Below are positions 1 through 7,323 of a DNA stretch of 13,362 nt, piece after piece. How positions within the stretch are numbered: position 1 is the first letter of the stretch; each line of letters begins with the position of its first letter. A model generated the notes under the pieces. The model did no database searches, was not told where the DNA came from, and worked only from the letters and a program-made list of their open reading frames with translations. Source of the stretch: Clostridiales bacterium (GTDB lineage Bacteria; Bacillota; Clostridia; Oscillospirales; Oscillospiraceae); contig JAAYFX010000089.1 in NCBI GenBank assembly GCA_012728025.1, positions 1-13,362 on the forward strand, written 5' to 3'. Position numbers and translations under genes: made by a program.

Positions 1-42
1 ATGGCTTTTAAAAAAACTTTTATGCACCTAAATCTTTGCGGC

Positions 43-71
43 AAAAAGCCCGACACAAGGTCGGGCTTTTT
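43..71. terminator. Bidirectional intrinsic terminator downstream of hppA
   Basis: A perfect 11-bp stem (AAAAAGCCCGA, 43-53, with its complement at 61-71) encloses a 7-base loop. The stem ends in A/T runs on both sides, so it has a U-tract in either direction. It lies 5 bases beyond the hppA stop codon on the minus strand and could also end a plus-strand gene lying left of the window. Confidence 0.9.
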
Positions 72-76
72 TCTAA

Positions 77-2206
77 CTAAAATATAAACTTAAAGAGATT
101 GTAGCTCACGACAAGGCCGCTGAAAACTATGGAAACAGTGGCGCAGAGCTTTATAAGAATGTTAAGAGAGGGGCCGGAGGTGTCTTTAAAGGGGTCGCCC
201 ACAGTGTCGCCTACAACGGCGGCCTTGTGCTGCTCGGAGCCTTTTCCGCCGTGGTTTCCGGCTTCAATGTACTTTTTGGCATTATCCCAAGCGCCGCCGG
301 CGTTGGACATAAACACTGCCATGGCAAAGCCTGCAATAGAAACACCGCCAAGAAGTCCGACAACACCTTCAGGACCGAGGATAAGCCCTGTAATGATGGG
401 GGCGGCAACGGCCAGAAGGGCAGGAACAACCATTTCGCTTAAGGCACCCTTAGTGCAAAGGGACACGCAGGTGGCGTATTCGGGGTCCTGCTCGCCTGTC
501 ATAATGCCCTTTATCTCACGGAACTGACGACGAACTTCTATAACGACGCTTTCAGCAGCGTTCTGGACAGCGCTCATGGTGAAAGCGGAGAACACGAACA
601 CAAGCATTGCACCGATAAACAGACCGATAAGCACAGGGGGGCTGGTAAGGCTGAAGTTAAGCACTTCCACAGTGCGCTCCTGAACAATGTTTACATAGGA
701 AACAAGCAGAGCCAGAGCGGTAAGGGAAGCAGAGCCTATGGCAAAGCCCTTGCCTGTGGCGGCTGTTGTGTTGCCAAGGCTGTCAAGAGCGTCGGTTCGG
801 CGGCGGACTTCCTCGGGCATACCGGCCATTTCGGCAATACCTCCGGCATTATCAGCCACAGGGCCGTAGGCGTCGGTGGCAAGAGTGATACCGAGGGTTG
901 AAAGCATTCCAACAGCGGCAATGCCGATTCCGTAAAGACCCTGATTGAAACCAAGGGTGAAACTGCCGGAGGCGTCAATTATATCGGGGGTGCCGCCGGA
1001 AGCAAAGTAGCTTATAAGAACGGAAGCGCCGACTATAAGTATGGGTGCGACGGTAGATTTCATGCCAAGAGATAAACCGCCGATTATGAGAGTTGCTGAA
1101 CCTGTTTCTGTGGATTGGGCAAGCTTTTGGGTGGGCTTATAGGTGTCCGAAGTGTAATACTCGGTAAAGTAGCCAATGGCACAGCCGCCTATAAGTCCGC
1201 TGAGGATGGCAATGTAGATGCCCAGCCAGTTATCGGGGATAATAAAGCGGGTGATAAAGGCAGAGGCAATGGCAGATAAAGCTGCTGCAAGATATGTGCC
1301 TGTGCGTAGGCTGGAAAGGAGAGCTTTCTGGGTAGCGTTTTCCTTTGTTCTAATGAAGAAAGAGCCGATAACAGAGCAAATAATTCCCGCAACGGCAATG
1401 AACATAGGCAGGAGTATGCCGTTAAATCCGTATTGAGCGGCAGCGCCCAAAGCGAAGCAGGCAAGGATAGAGCCTACATAGCTTTCATACAGGTCTGCGC
1501 CCATTCCCGCAACGTCGCCAACGTTGTCGCCTACGTTATCGGCAATGGTGGCGGGGTTTCTGGGGTCATCCTCGGGAATTCCGGCTTCAACCTTTCCGAC
1601 AAGGTCAGCTCCAACGTCTGCTGCCTTGGTGAAAATGCCGCCCCCAACACGGGCAAAAAGCGCCATGAAGGATGCTCCCATGGCATTCATAACCATGATG
1701 TTTCCAAAGGTTGTGGGGTCATTAATTCCAAAAAACTTATAAAGCACCACAAACCAGATGGAAATGTCCAGCATACCAAGGCCAACAACGGTGAAGCCCA
1801 TGACAGAGCCGGAGGAAAAAGCAACTCTTAGGCCGCTGTCCAGACTTTCTGATGCCGCCTGAGCTGTGCGGGCGTTTGCATAGGTTGCGATTTTCATGCC
1901 GATAAAACCGGCAAGAAGGGACCAGATGCCGCCTGTTAGGAAGGCAAAAGGTGTAAACTTTGATAGCATCTCGCCGTTTGTGGCAAATGCCATTGTAAGT
2001 AACAGCGCAAAAACAACCACAAAGACTTTTGCGACAGTTTTATATTGCTGATGCAGATAAGCGTTTGCGCCCTCACGAATGGACGCTGCTATTTTCTGCA
2101 TTGTCTCGGTTCCCTCGGAAAAGCTCATGACCTTTTTTGCCTGAAGAATGGCAAAAACAGCGGCAAGAGCAAAGCCGACGAAACCAATCCAGTAATAACT
2201 TTCCAT
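77..2206 (-). CDS. hppA: Membrane-bound K+-dependent, Na+-type pyrophosphatase
   Basis: Integral membrane enzyme that hydrolyses pyrophosphate and uses the energy to pump cations out of the cytoplasm. The 709 residues are hydrophobic throughout, the usual size for this family of about 16 helices. Family signatures seen: DVGADLVGKVE at 197-207, DNVGDNVGD at 223-231, DAYGPVADNAGGIAEM at 445-460 and the C-terminal DPFKDTSGPS at 671-680, which supply Mg-PPi-binding aspartates. The K+-site segment GNTTAATGKG (478-487) has Ala482 and Gly485, where K+-independent enzymes carry Lys and Thr, so K+ stimulation is expected. Glu241 in DLYESY sits where Na+-pumping members have it, rather than one turn later as in plant-type H+ pumps. 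Na+ transport is therefore inferred, and combined Na+/H+ transport cannot be excluded. AGAGGAG precedes the ATG. It is monocistronic, with its own promoter and terminator. Confidence 0.97.
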   Translation of the reverse strand: MESYYWIGFVGFALAAVFAILQAKKVMSFSEGTETMQKIAASIREGANAYLHQQYKTVAKVFVVVFALLLTMAFATNGEMLSKFTPFAFLTGGIWSLLAGFIGMKIATYANARTAQAASESLDSGLRVAFSSGSVMGFTVVGLGMLDISIWFVVLYKFFGINDPTTFGNIMVMNAMGASFMALFARVGGGIFTKAADVGADLVGKVEAGIPEDDPRNPATIADNVGDNVGDVAGMGADLYESYVGSILACFALGAAAQYGFNGILLPMFIAVAGIICSVIGSFFIRTKENATQKALLSSLRTGTYLAAALSAIASAFITRFIIPDNWLGIYIAILSGLIGGCAIGYFTEYYTSDTYKPTQKLAQSTETGSATLIIGGLSLGMKSTVAPILIVGASVLISYFASGGTPDIIDASGSFTLGFNQGLYGIGIAAVGMLSTLGITLATDAYGPVADNAGGIAEMAGMPEEVRRRTDALDSLGNTTAATGKGFAIGSASLTALALLVSYVNIVQERTVEVLNFSLTSPPVLIGLFIGAMLVFVFSAFTMSAVQNAAESVVIEVRRQFREIKGIMTGEQDPEYATCVSLCTKGALSEMVVPALLAVAAPIITGLILGPEGVVGLLGGVSIAGFAMAVFMSNAGGAWDNAKKYIEAGNHGGKGSEQHKAAVVGDTVGDPFKDTSGPSLNILIKLCATVSIVFSGLVVSYNLFKFIF

Positions 2207-2238
2207 GATTTCACTCCTCTTAATTTTTACACAAAAAC

Positions 2239-2260
2239 AGGTGAGAAAAACTTCTCACTT
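2239..2260 (-). promoter_or_regulatory. Hairpin in the hppA leader, possible attenuator
   Basis: GTGAGAA (2241-2247) and TTCTCAC (2252-2258) form a perfect 7-bp stem on a 4-base loop, extended by a G-U and an A-U pair. In the hppA transcript the hairpin starts a few bases after the predicted start site and is followed after three bases by a run of five U, so it looks like a short terminator ahead of the gene. It could equally protect the 5' end or be a DNA operator. Function is not known. Confidence 0.4.
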
Positions 2261-2273
2261 AACACTCAAATAT

Positions 2274-2300
2274 TTTATAACAATAGCCCTAAAATTACAA
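2274..2300 (-). promoter_or_regulatory. Putative hppA promoter (extended -10)
   Basis: Read on the minus strand, TGTTATAAA gives an extended -10 (hexamer at 2274-2279) and TTGTAA (2295-2300) is a possible -35 with a short 15-base spacer. The extended -10 could compensate for the poor spacing. The transcript would start near 2267, giving a leader of about 60 bases. Confidence 0.4.
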
Positions 2301-2401
2301 ATGTCTGAATGTACAAGAAGATTTTAAATATATGCCCACTATTGCACAAAACTCACAGATACAATATAAAAATTTTGTATAAATATCGGTAATGTTTGTA
2401 A

Positions 2402-2417
2402 CAAGTCGTATGACTTG
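2402..2417. promoter_or_regulatory. Inverted repeat on the -35 of the rmlA promoter
   Basis: CAAGTC-GTAT-GACTTG is a perfect 6-bp inverted repeat with a 4-base centre. Its right arm overlaps the first bases of the -35 hexamer of the promoter at 2415-2443, a typical position for a repressor or activator site. The protein that might bind is unknown. Confidence 0.4.
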
Positions 2418-2443
2418 AATGCCTTTTCTGTATGTGTTATACT
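2415..2443 (+). promoter_or_regulatory. Strong sigma-A-type promoter for rmlA
   Basis: TTGAAT (2415-2420), a 17-base spacer and TATACT (2438-2443) preceded by TGT, so it also has an extended -10. This is the best promoter match in the window. The start site would be near 2450, leaving about 225 bases of leader before the rmlA start codon. Confidence 0.65.
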
Positions 2444-2456
2444 ATGCGGGAAATGA

Positions 2457-2611
2457 TGGTTAAAAGCACTGGTCGGCATACTTAAGTTCATAAACTTTTG
2501 CCATGGCGGGGCTTTTAAAAACCAATACCATATTTTAAATCAGGGGAAAATATGTTGCTTTGGCCAAAAGACTTAAGGCTAACAGCCAAAGGGAAACTAT
2601 TTGGCCGGCCA
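2457..2611 (+). promoter_or_regulatory. Structured 5' leader of rmlA, class unknown
   Basis: The leader holds two foldable blocks. Block one: TTAAAAGC (2460-2467) pairs with GCTTTTAA (2511-2518) and encloses GGCA/TGCC (2475-2478 with 2499-2502) and AAGTT/AACTT (2484-2488 with 2493-2497), a nested three-part helix. Block two: CTTTGGC (2558-2564) pairs with GCCAAAG (2585-2591), which competes with the small hairpin GGCT-AAC-AGCC (2577-2587); the palindrome TGGCCGGCCA (2602-2611) follows. Alternative pairing suggests a riboswitch or attenuator, but I could not match it to a known class and no terminator hairpin with a U-run is evident before the gene. The rest of the 2207-2675 spacer is AT-rich with no gene. 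Confidence 0.4.
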
Positions 2612-2675
2612 GCAAAAATCTCTGAAGGCGATAGCTTTTGCAAGATATTTGCCTAAGGAGCGAATGGAGGTTTGC

Positions 2676-3545
2676 ATGAAAGGCATAATTCTTGCGGCAG
2701 GTAAGGGGACAAGACTTTATCCAATAACACATTCCGTGTGCAAGCCCCTGCTTCCTGTCTATGACAAACCTATGATTTATTATCCCTTGTCTATTTTTTT
2801 GGAGCTTGGCATAAGGGATATACTCATAATTGTGCCGCCGGAGGAGCAAAACCAGTTTGAGTGGCTTCTTGGAGATGGCAGCAGCTTTGGAGTGCGCATA
2901 AGCTACAAAAAACAATTTGACAGGCGGGGCATAGCAGACGCCTTTATCCTTGGTGAAGATTTTATAGATGGTGACAGGGTGTGCCTTGCCTTGGGGGATA
3001 ATATTTTCTTTGGGGCGGGGCTTGAAAAGAAGCTGAAGCAGGCCAAAGAGAATGGCAGTGGGGCAACGGTTTTCGGCTGTTATATGGATGACCCAAGACC
3101 TTTTGGCGTTGTGGAATTTGACAAAGACGGCAGGGTTATAAGCATAGAAGAAAAGCCGAAAGACCCCAAATCCAACTATATTATACCAGGGCTGTATTTT
3201 TATGACGGCAGGGTGTCAGAAATCGCAAAAAAGGTAAAGCCCTCGGATAGAGGGGAGCTGGAGATTACCTCTGTCAACAACAGCTATCTTGAGCTGGAGG
3301 AGCTTAGTGTTGTCACCTTGGAAAAGGAAATATCATGGTTTGATACGGGGAATGCAAATTCCCTTTTAGATGCGGCCTGTGCCATTCGTAAATATCGGGA
3401 GGAAACAGGCATACAAATTGGCTGTCTTGAGGAAATCGCCTATAAAAACGGACTTATAAACCGTGAGGAGCTTATATCGGTGGCTGAAAAGCTTAAAATG
3501 TCTGACTATGGAAAATACCTCATGGAATACGCCGAAGGAAAATAA
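2676..3545 (+). CDS. rmlA: Glucose-1-phosphate thymidylyltransferase (RmlA)
   Basis: Transfers dTMP from dTTP to glucose-1-phosphate, giving dTDP-glucose, the first step toward dTDP-rhamnose and other deoxysugars for surface polysaccharides; cytoplasmic. The 289 residues match the usual family length. Seen: nucleotide-binding loop LAAGKGTRLYPIT (6-18), KPLLPVYDKPMIYYPLS (23-39), LALGDNIFFG (104-113) with the likely metal ligand Asp108, EEKP (158-161), and WFDTG (221-225) with the second metal ligand Asp223. ATG 2676 is chosen because TGGAGG ends 5 bases before it; an in-frame upstream ATG at 2601 would add 25 residues with no family similarity and no good ribosome site. rmlB, rmlC and rmlD are not in the window. 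A private promoter and terminator make it a single-gene unit. Some positions differ from enterobacterial RmlA (GIADAF for GLAQAF, DTGNANSLLDA for DTGTHESLLEA), but the substrate class seems secure. Confidence 0.93.
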   Translation: MKGIILAAGKGTRLYPITHSVCKPLLPVYDKPMIYYPLSIFLELGIRDILIIVPPEEQNQFEWLLGDGSSFGVRISYKKQFDRRGIADAFILGEDFIDGDRVCLALGDNIFFGAGLEKKLKQAKENGSGATVFGCYMDDPRPFGVVEFDKDGRVISIEEKPKDPKSNYIIPGLYFYDGRVSEIAKKVKPSDRGELEITSVNNSYLELEELSVVTLEKEISWFDTGNANSLLDAACAIRKYREETGIQIGCLEEIAYKNGLINREELISVAEKLKMSDYGKYLMEYAEGK

Positions 3546-3550
3546 ACATA

Positions 3551-3590
3551 GAAAAATCTGCGGAGGGGTAAAACTCTCCGCAGATTTTTC
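3551..3590. terminator. Bidirectional terminator between convergent rmlA and hydA
   Basis: A perfect 15-bp stem (3551-3565 with 3576-3590) on a 10-base loop, the outer arms being A- and T-runs. On the plus strand it starts 5 bases after the rmlA stop; on the minus strand it lies about 45 bases past the hydA stop. It can serve both genes. Confidence 0.93.
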
Positions 3591-3600
3591 TTTTATCTGT

Positions 3601-3626
3601 CCCTCTGCCCTACGTCGGGCTAAGGG
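3601..3626 (-). other. GC-rich hairpin after hydA
   Basis: CCCT-CT-GCCC-TACGTC-GGGC-TA-AGGG forms two short stems separated by an internal loop. It has no U-run, so it is not a terminator on its own, but it may stabilise the 3' end of the hydrogenase transcript ahead of the terminator at 3551-3590. Confidence 0.3.
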
Positions 3627-3634
3627 GAAAAGAG

Positions 3635-5386
3635 CTATCTGTCCTCATAAATTTTTCTTGCAACGTACTTAGTGTGAAGAATGTCGTGTGCCTTATGGCC
3701 GCCCGGTTCGCCGAGATAGGTTTCGTAAATCTCTTTGATTACGGGGTTTTCGTGGCTCTTGCGCAGACCCATCTTGGCATCCTCGCCGTAAAGAGCCGAG
3801 GCACGGATGGCCTTAACATCCTTGGTGTTTTGGATGTATCCCGGAACATTGGGCTGACCGCCGCCGTTTACACAGCCGCCGGGGCAGGCCATAACCTCAA
3901 CAAAGTCATAGTGAGCCTTGCCTTCTTTAACGCTGTTTAAAAGCTTTGTGGCATTTTCAAGTCCGGAAACAACGGCAACACGAACCTTTGTGCCCGCAAG
4001 GTCAAACTCCGCTTCCTTTATGGCTTCCGTACCCCGAACCTCATGAAATTCAAGCTTTTCAAGAGGCTTTCCCGTAACAATTTCTGCAACTGTACGAAGA
4101 GCCGCTTCCATAACACCGCCGGTGGCACCAAAGATATGACCAGCACCGGAGGCAATGCCGAAAATGGGGTCGAAGGTTTCGTCGGGAAGCTCCTCAAAGA
4201 CTATGCCGGAGCGCTTTATCATGTTGGCAAGCTCGGGAGTTGTGATGGCAACGTCTATATCCGGATAGCCGGAGGCGCTTTGGTCGTCTCGGGTGCGCTC
4301 GAACTTTTTCGCTGTGCAGGGCATTACGCTGACAACGAAGATGTCCTTGGGGTCAAGACCCATTTTATCTGCGTAGTAGGTTTTTGTAAGGGCACCGAAC
4401 ATCTGCTGGGGAGACTTGCAGGAGCTTACATTGGGGAGAAACTCGGGATAGTAATGCTCGCAGAACTTAACCCAGCCGGGGGAACAGGAGGTTATAAGGG
4501 GCAGGGCGCCGCCCTCTTTAAGCCTGTTAAGAAGCTCTGTACCCTCCTCGACTATGGTCATGTCGGCGGCGGTGTCAACGTCAAAAATACCGTCAAAGCC
4601 CATGCGGCGCAGGGAGGCCGCAAGCTTTCCTTCCACATTTGTTCCCATGGGCATACCGAAGCATTCGCCTAACTGAACACGCACAGAGGGAGCAGGAGCC
4701 ACAACCACGTGCTTTGTTTCATCTGCCAGAGCTGCCCAGACCTTATCTGTGTCGTCACGAACTGTAAGGGCGGCGGTGGGGCAGACCTGAACACACTGTC
4801 CGCAGTTTATGCAGGAGGTGCTGCTTAAGGGCATATCGAAGGCAGAGCCTATGTGGGTGTTAAAGCCTCTGGAAATTGCGCCGATAACACCTACGTGCTG
4901 GTCCTTGCGGCAGACGGAAACACAGCGGCGGCAAAGGATGCACTTGCTGTTATCACGAATAAGGTGTATGGCAGAGTCGTCAATGTCAGGCTCTAAACCT
5001 GAGGGGGAGAAATATTTATCGTCTACGGAGTATTCAACCGCAAGGGTTTGCAGCTCACAATTTGTGCTCCGTGAGCAGGTAGTACATTCTGCCCTATGGT
5101 TGCTTAGTATAAGCTCCAAGGTCATTTTGCGATATTCCCGCAGCTTTTCGGAGTTTGTGCAAACTTCCATGCCTTCCGAGACAGGGGCAACACAGGCGGC
5201 CATAAGACCCCTTGCACCTTTAACCTCAACAAGACACATACGGCAGGCGCCGATTTCGTTTACTTCCTTGAGAAAGCACAGGGTGGGAATACGGATACCC
5301 GCTTTAACCGAAGCGTCCAAAATGGTGGAGCCTTGGGGCACTTCGACGGGTATCGAGTTGATGGTCAGTTTTATCATATCAGCCAT
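3635..5386 (-). CDS. hydA: [FeFe] hydrogenase catalytic subunit, HydA/HndD type
   Basis: Interconverts protons and H2 at the H-cluster. The 583 residues are close to HndD in size and domain order. N-terminal [2Fe-2S] domain: Cys37, 48, 51, 65. His-Cys [4Fe-4S] site: His97, Cys101, 104, 110. Two ferredoxin clusters: Cys149/152/155 with Cys159, and Cys192/195/198 with Cys202. H-cluster motifs: TSCSPGW (299-305), MPCTAKKFE (355-363) and EVMACPGGCVNGGGQP (497-512), followed by the small C-terminal subunit domain. L1 has Cys-Ser where C. pasteurianum CpI has Cys-Cys. It is the last gene of hydC-hydB-hydA, 16 bases after hydB, with AAAGGA 9 bases before the ATG. NuoE/NuoF-like partners imply a cytoplasmic NAD(P)-linked enzyme, probably bifurcating between NADH and ferredoxin; this is inferred. 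The maturases HydE, HydF and HydG are not in the window. Confidence 0.96.
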   Translation of the reverse strand: MADMIKLTINSIPVEVPQGSTILDASVKAGIRIPTLCFLKEVNEIGACRMCLVEVKGARGLMAACVAPVSEGMEVCTNSEKLREYRKMTLELILSNHRAECTTCSRSTNCELQTLAVEYSVDDKYFSPSGLEPDIDDSAIHLIRDNSKCILCRRCVSVCRKDQHVGVIGAISRGFNTHIGSAFDMPLSSTSCINCGQCVQVCPTAALTVRDDTDKVWAALADETKHVVVAPAPSVRVQLGECFGMPMGTNVEGKLAASLRRMGFDGIFDVDTAADMTIVEEGTELLNRLKEGGALPLITSCSPGWVKFCEHYYPEFLPNVSSCKSPQQMFGALTKTYYADKMGLDPKDIFVVSVMPCTAKKFERTRDDQSASGYPDIDVAITTPELANMIKRSGIVFEELPDETFDPIFGIASGAGHIFGATGGVMEAALRTVAEIVTGKPLEKLEFHEVRGTEAIKEAEFDLAGTKVRVAVVSGLENATKLLNSVKEGKAHYDFVEVMACPGGCVNGGGQPNVPGYIQNTKDVKAIRASALYGEDAKMGLRKSHENPVIKEIYETYLGEPGGHKAHDILHTKYVARKIYEDR

Positions 5387-5402
5387 TTTTAATAGTCCTT
5401 TC

Positions 5403-7274
5403 TCAAGCCTTGATTACCGCGCCGAATTTGCAAGCGCCAATGCAGACTCCGCATTTTATGCATTTATCTTGGTCAATGACATGGGGAGCCTTGACCTGAC
5501 CTTCAATCGCCTCGTTGGGGCATTTGCGGGCGCAGAGGGTACAGCCCTTGCACTTGTCGGCTAGGATGATATAGCGGGTCAGGTTTTTGCAAACTCCCGA
5601 GGGGCATCTTTTCTCGTTTATATGTGCTTCATACTCCTCACGGAAGTAGTGTATTGTTGAAAGAACGGGGTTAGGAGCGGTTTGCCCCAGAGCGCAAAGG
5701 GAATTTGCCCTGATGTATTCGGATAGTTCCACCATCTTTTCTATGTCACCGGCCTTGCCTCGGCCATCCGTTATATCGGTTAGCATATCAAGAAGCTTTT
5801 TTGTTCCGATACGGCAGGGGGTGCATTTTCCGCAGGACTCGTCAACGGTGAAGGCAAGGAAGAACTTTGCTATATCCACCATACAGTTATCTTCGTCCAT
5901 AACGATAAGTCCGCCGGAGCCCATCATGGAGCCTATGGCTGTAAGGTTGTCGTAATCAATTGGCACATCAAGCTTTTCAGCAGGGATGCAGCCGCCGGAA
6001 GGCCCGCCGGTTTGGGCTGCCTTAAACTTTTTCCCGTCGGGAACGCCGCCGCCGATGTCTTCGACAATCTCCCGCAGGGTGGTTCCCATTTCAACTTCCA
6101 CAAGACCTACGTTGTGGATTTTGCCGCCCAAGGCAAAGACCTTGGTACCCTTTGATTTTTCCGTACCCATACTGTTAAACCAGTCTGCTCCGTGGAGGAT
6201 AATCTGGGGGATGTTGGCATAGGTTTCAACGTTATTTAAAACAGTGGGCTTGCCCCAAAGTCCCTTAACGGCAGGGAAGGGAGGTCTGGGTCTTGGCTCG
6301 CCACGGTTGCCCTCTATGGAGGTTATAAGAGCAGTTTCTTCACCACAGACAAAGGCTCCGGCACCAAGCTTTATATGAACGTCAAAGTCAAAGCCCGAGC
6401 CGAAAATGTTCTTTCCGAGAAGGCCATAAGCACGAGCCTGCTTTATGGCGATTTCAAAGCGGCTTACCGCAATGGGGTACTCGGCACGAACATAGACATA
6501 GCCTTCGCTTGCGCCTATGGCATAGCCTGTTATGGCCATGGCCTCTAGGATAACATGGGGGTCGCCTTCCAATATGGAGCGGTCCATAAATGCGCCAGGG
6601 TCGCCCTCGTCGGCGTTGCAGCAGACATATTTCTGCTCAGCCTCGTTTTGAGCGGCAAATTTCCACTTGACACCGGTGGGGAAGCCGCCGCCGCCACGGC
6701 CCCGTAGGCCACTATCGGTGATGACTTTTATGACATCCTCGGGCTTCATTTCGCAAAGGACTTTTTCCAGTGCAAGATAACCGTCGAAGGCTAGGTATTC
6801 GTCTATATTTTCAGGACAGATGCGTCCGCAGTTTCTAAGGGCTGTGCGCTTTTGTTTTTTGTAAAAAGGTGTTTCGTCAAGGCTTTGGTAGCCATCATCA
6901 TTGACAGTTTCGTGGTAGAGAAGGTCCTTCACAGGTGTTCCGCCCACAAGATGCTCTTTAACGATACGCTCGGCTCCGTCCGGCTCTACAAGACAGTAAA
7001 AACTGCCTTCGGGATACACGATTACAATGGGTCCCAGAGCGCAAAGGCCAAAACAGCCTGTGAGGATAAGTTGAACACTGTCGGCTATGCCGGCTTCCTC
7101 AACTTCTGCCAGCAATCTGTCATAAATGCCGTTACTGCCTGAGGAGGTACAGCCGGTGCCGCCGCAGACCATAACGCTGTATTTAAATTTTTTGGAGCTT
7201 TTATGATTGTCCCGCAGGGCAACGATGTCTTGCATACGCTCCCTGATTTCTTTTAATTCTTGCACGGTTTTCAT
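5403..7274 (-). CDS. hydB: NuoF-like flavoprotein subunit of the hydrogenase (HydB/HndC)
   Basis: NAD-binding, FMN-containing diaphorase subunit; in related HydABC complexes it is the site of electron bifurcation. Domains in order over 623 residues: N-terminal thioredoxin-like [2Fe-2S] domain with Cys37, 42, 74, 78; NuoF core with the glycine-rich loop RGRGGGGFPTG (191-201) and CNADEGDPG (219-227) for NADH and FMN; SLBB region around 375-470; [4Fe-4S] site ESCGKCTPCR (479-488) with distal Cys527; C-terminal double ferredoxin domain with Cys575/578/581/585 and Cys605/608/611/615. The last domain and the N-terminal [2Fe-2S] domain are absent from complex I NuoF and typical of Thermotoga HydB. 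Because the HndB-like domain is fused here, no separate hndB gene is needed. It lies 49 bases after hydC, with GGAAAGGG before its ATG, and 16 bases before hydA. Confidence 0.95.
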   Translation of the reverse strand: MKTVQELKEIRERMQDIVALRDNHKSSKKFKYSVMVCGGTGCTSSGSNGIYDRLLAEVEEAGIADSVQLILTGCFGLCALGPIVIVYPEGSFYCLVEPDGAERIVKEHLVGGTPVKDLLYHETVNDDGYQSLDETPFYKKQKRTALRNCGRICPENIDEYLAFDGYLALEKVLCEMKPEDVIKVITDSGLRGRGGGGFPTGVKWKFAAQNEAEQKYVCCNADEGDPGAFMDRSILEGDPHVILEAMAITGYAIGASEGYVYVRAEYPIAVSRFEIAIKQARAYGLLGKNIFGSGFDFDVHIKLGAGAFVCGEETALITSIEGNRGEPRPRPPFPAVKGLWGKPTVLNNVETYANIPQIILHGADWFNSMGTEKSKGTKVFALGGKIHNVGLVEVEMGTTLREIVEDIGGGVPDGKKFKAAQTGGPSGGCIPAEKLDVPIDYDNLTAIGSMMGSGGLIVMDEDNCMVDIAKFFLAFTVDESCGKCTPCRIGTKKLLDMLTDITDGRGKAGDIEKMVELSEYIRANSLCALGQTAPNPVLSTIHYFREEYEAHINEKRCPSGVCKNLTRYIILADKCKGCTLCARKCPNEAIEGQVKAPHVIDQDKCIKCGVCIGACKFGAVIKA

Positions 7275-7323
7275 AGTCTATAATCCCTTTCCATTAACGT
7301 TTGCCATGCTTTTCCCCCATGGG

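Noticed and set aside
1..87. 28-codon open frame starting at base 1
   Set aside because: It runs straight through the terminator stem and has no ribosome site in view.
2457..2611. Known riboswitch such as the cyclic di-GMP-I class in the rmlA leader
   Set aside because: The conserved core segments of that class, and of other classes I could recall (fluoride, guanidine, THF), are not present; only generic stems are seen.
2602..2611. Palindrome TGGCCGGCCA as an operator
   Set aside because: It lies far downstream of the promoter, is short and GC-rich, and is better explained as part of leader RNA pairing or chance.
2601..2675. Upstream ATG that would lengthen RmlA by 25 residues
   Set aside because: RmlA proteins begin at MKGIILAAG; the ATG at 2676 has TGGAGG at the right distance, and the extra segment lies in the structured leader.
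3635..5386. NuoG or formate dehydrogenase-linked subunit instead of a hydrogenase
   Set aside because: All three H-cluster motifs are present in order, which NuoG and formate dehydrogenase lack.
4043..5564. Long open frames on the plus strand opposite hydA (4043-4672 and 4809-5564)
   Set aside because: They lie wholly or mostly opposite clearly coding hydA sequence, have no ribosome site and no recognisable protein motifs; they arise from the codon composition of the minus-strand gene.
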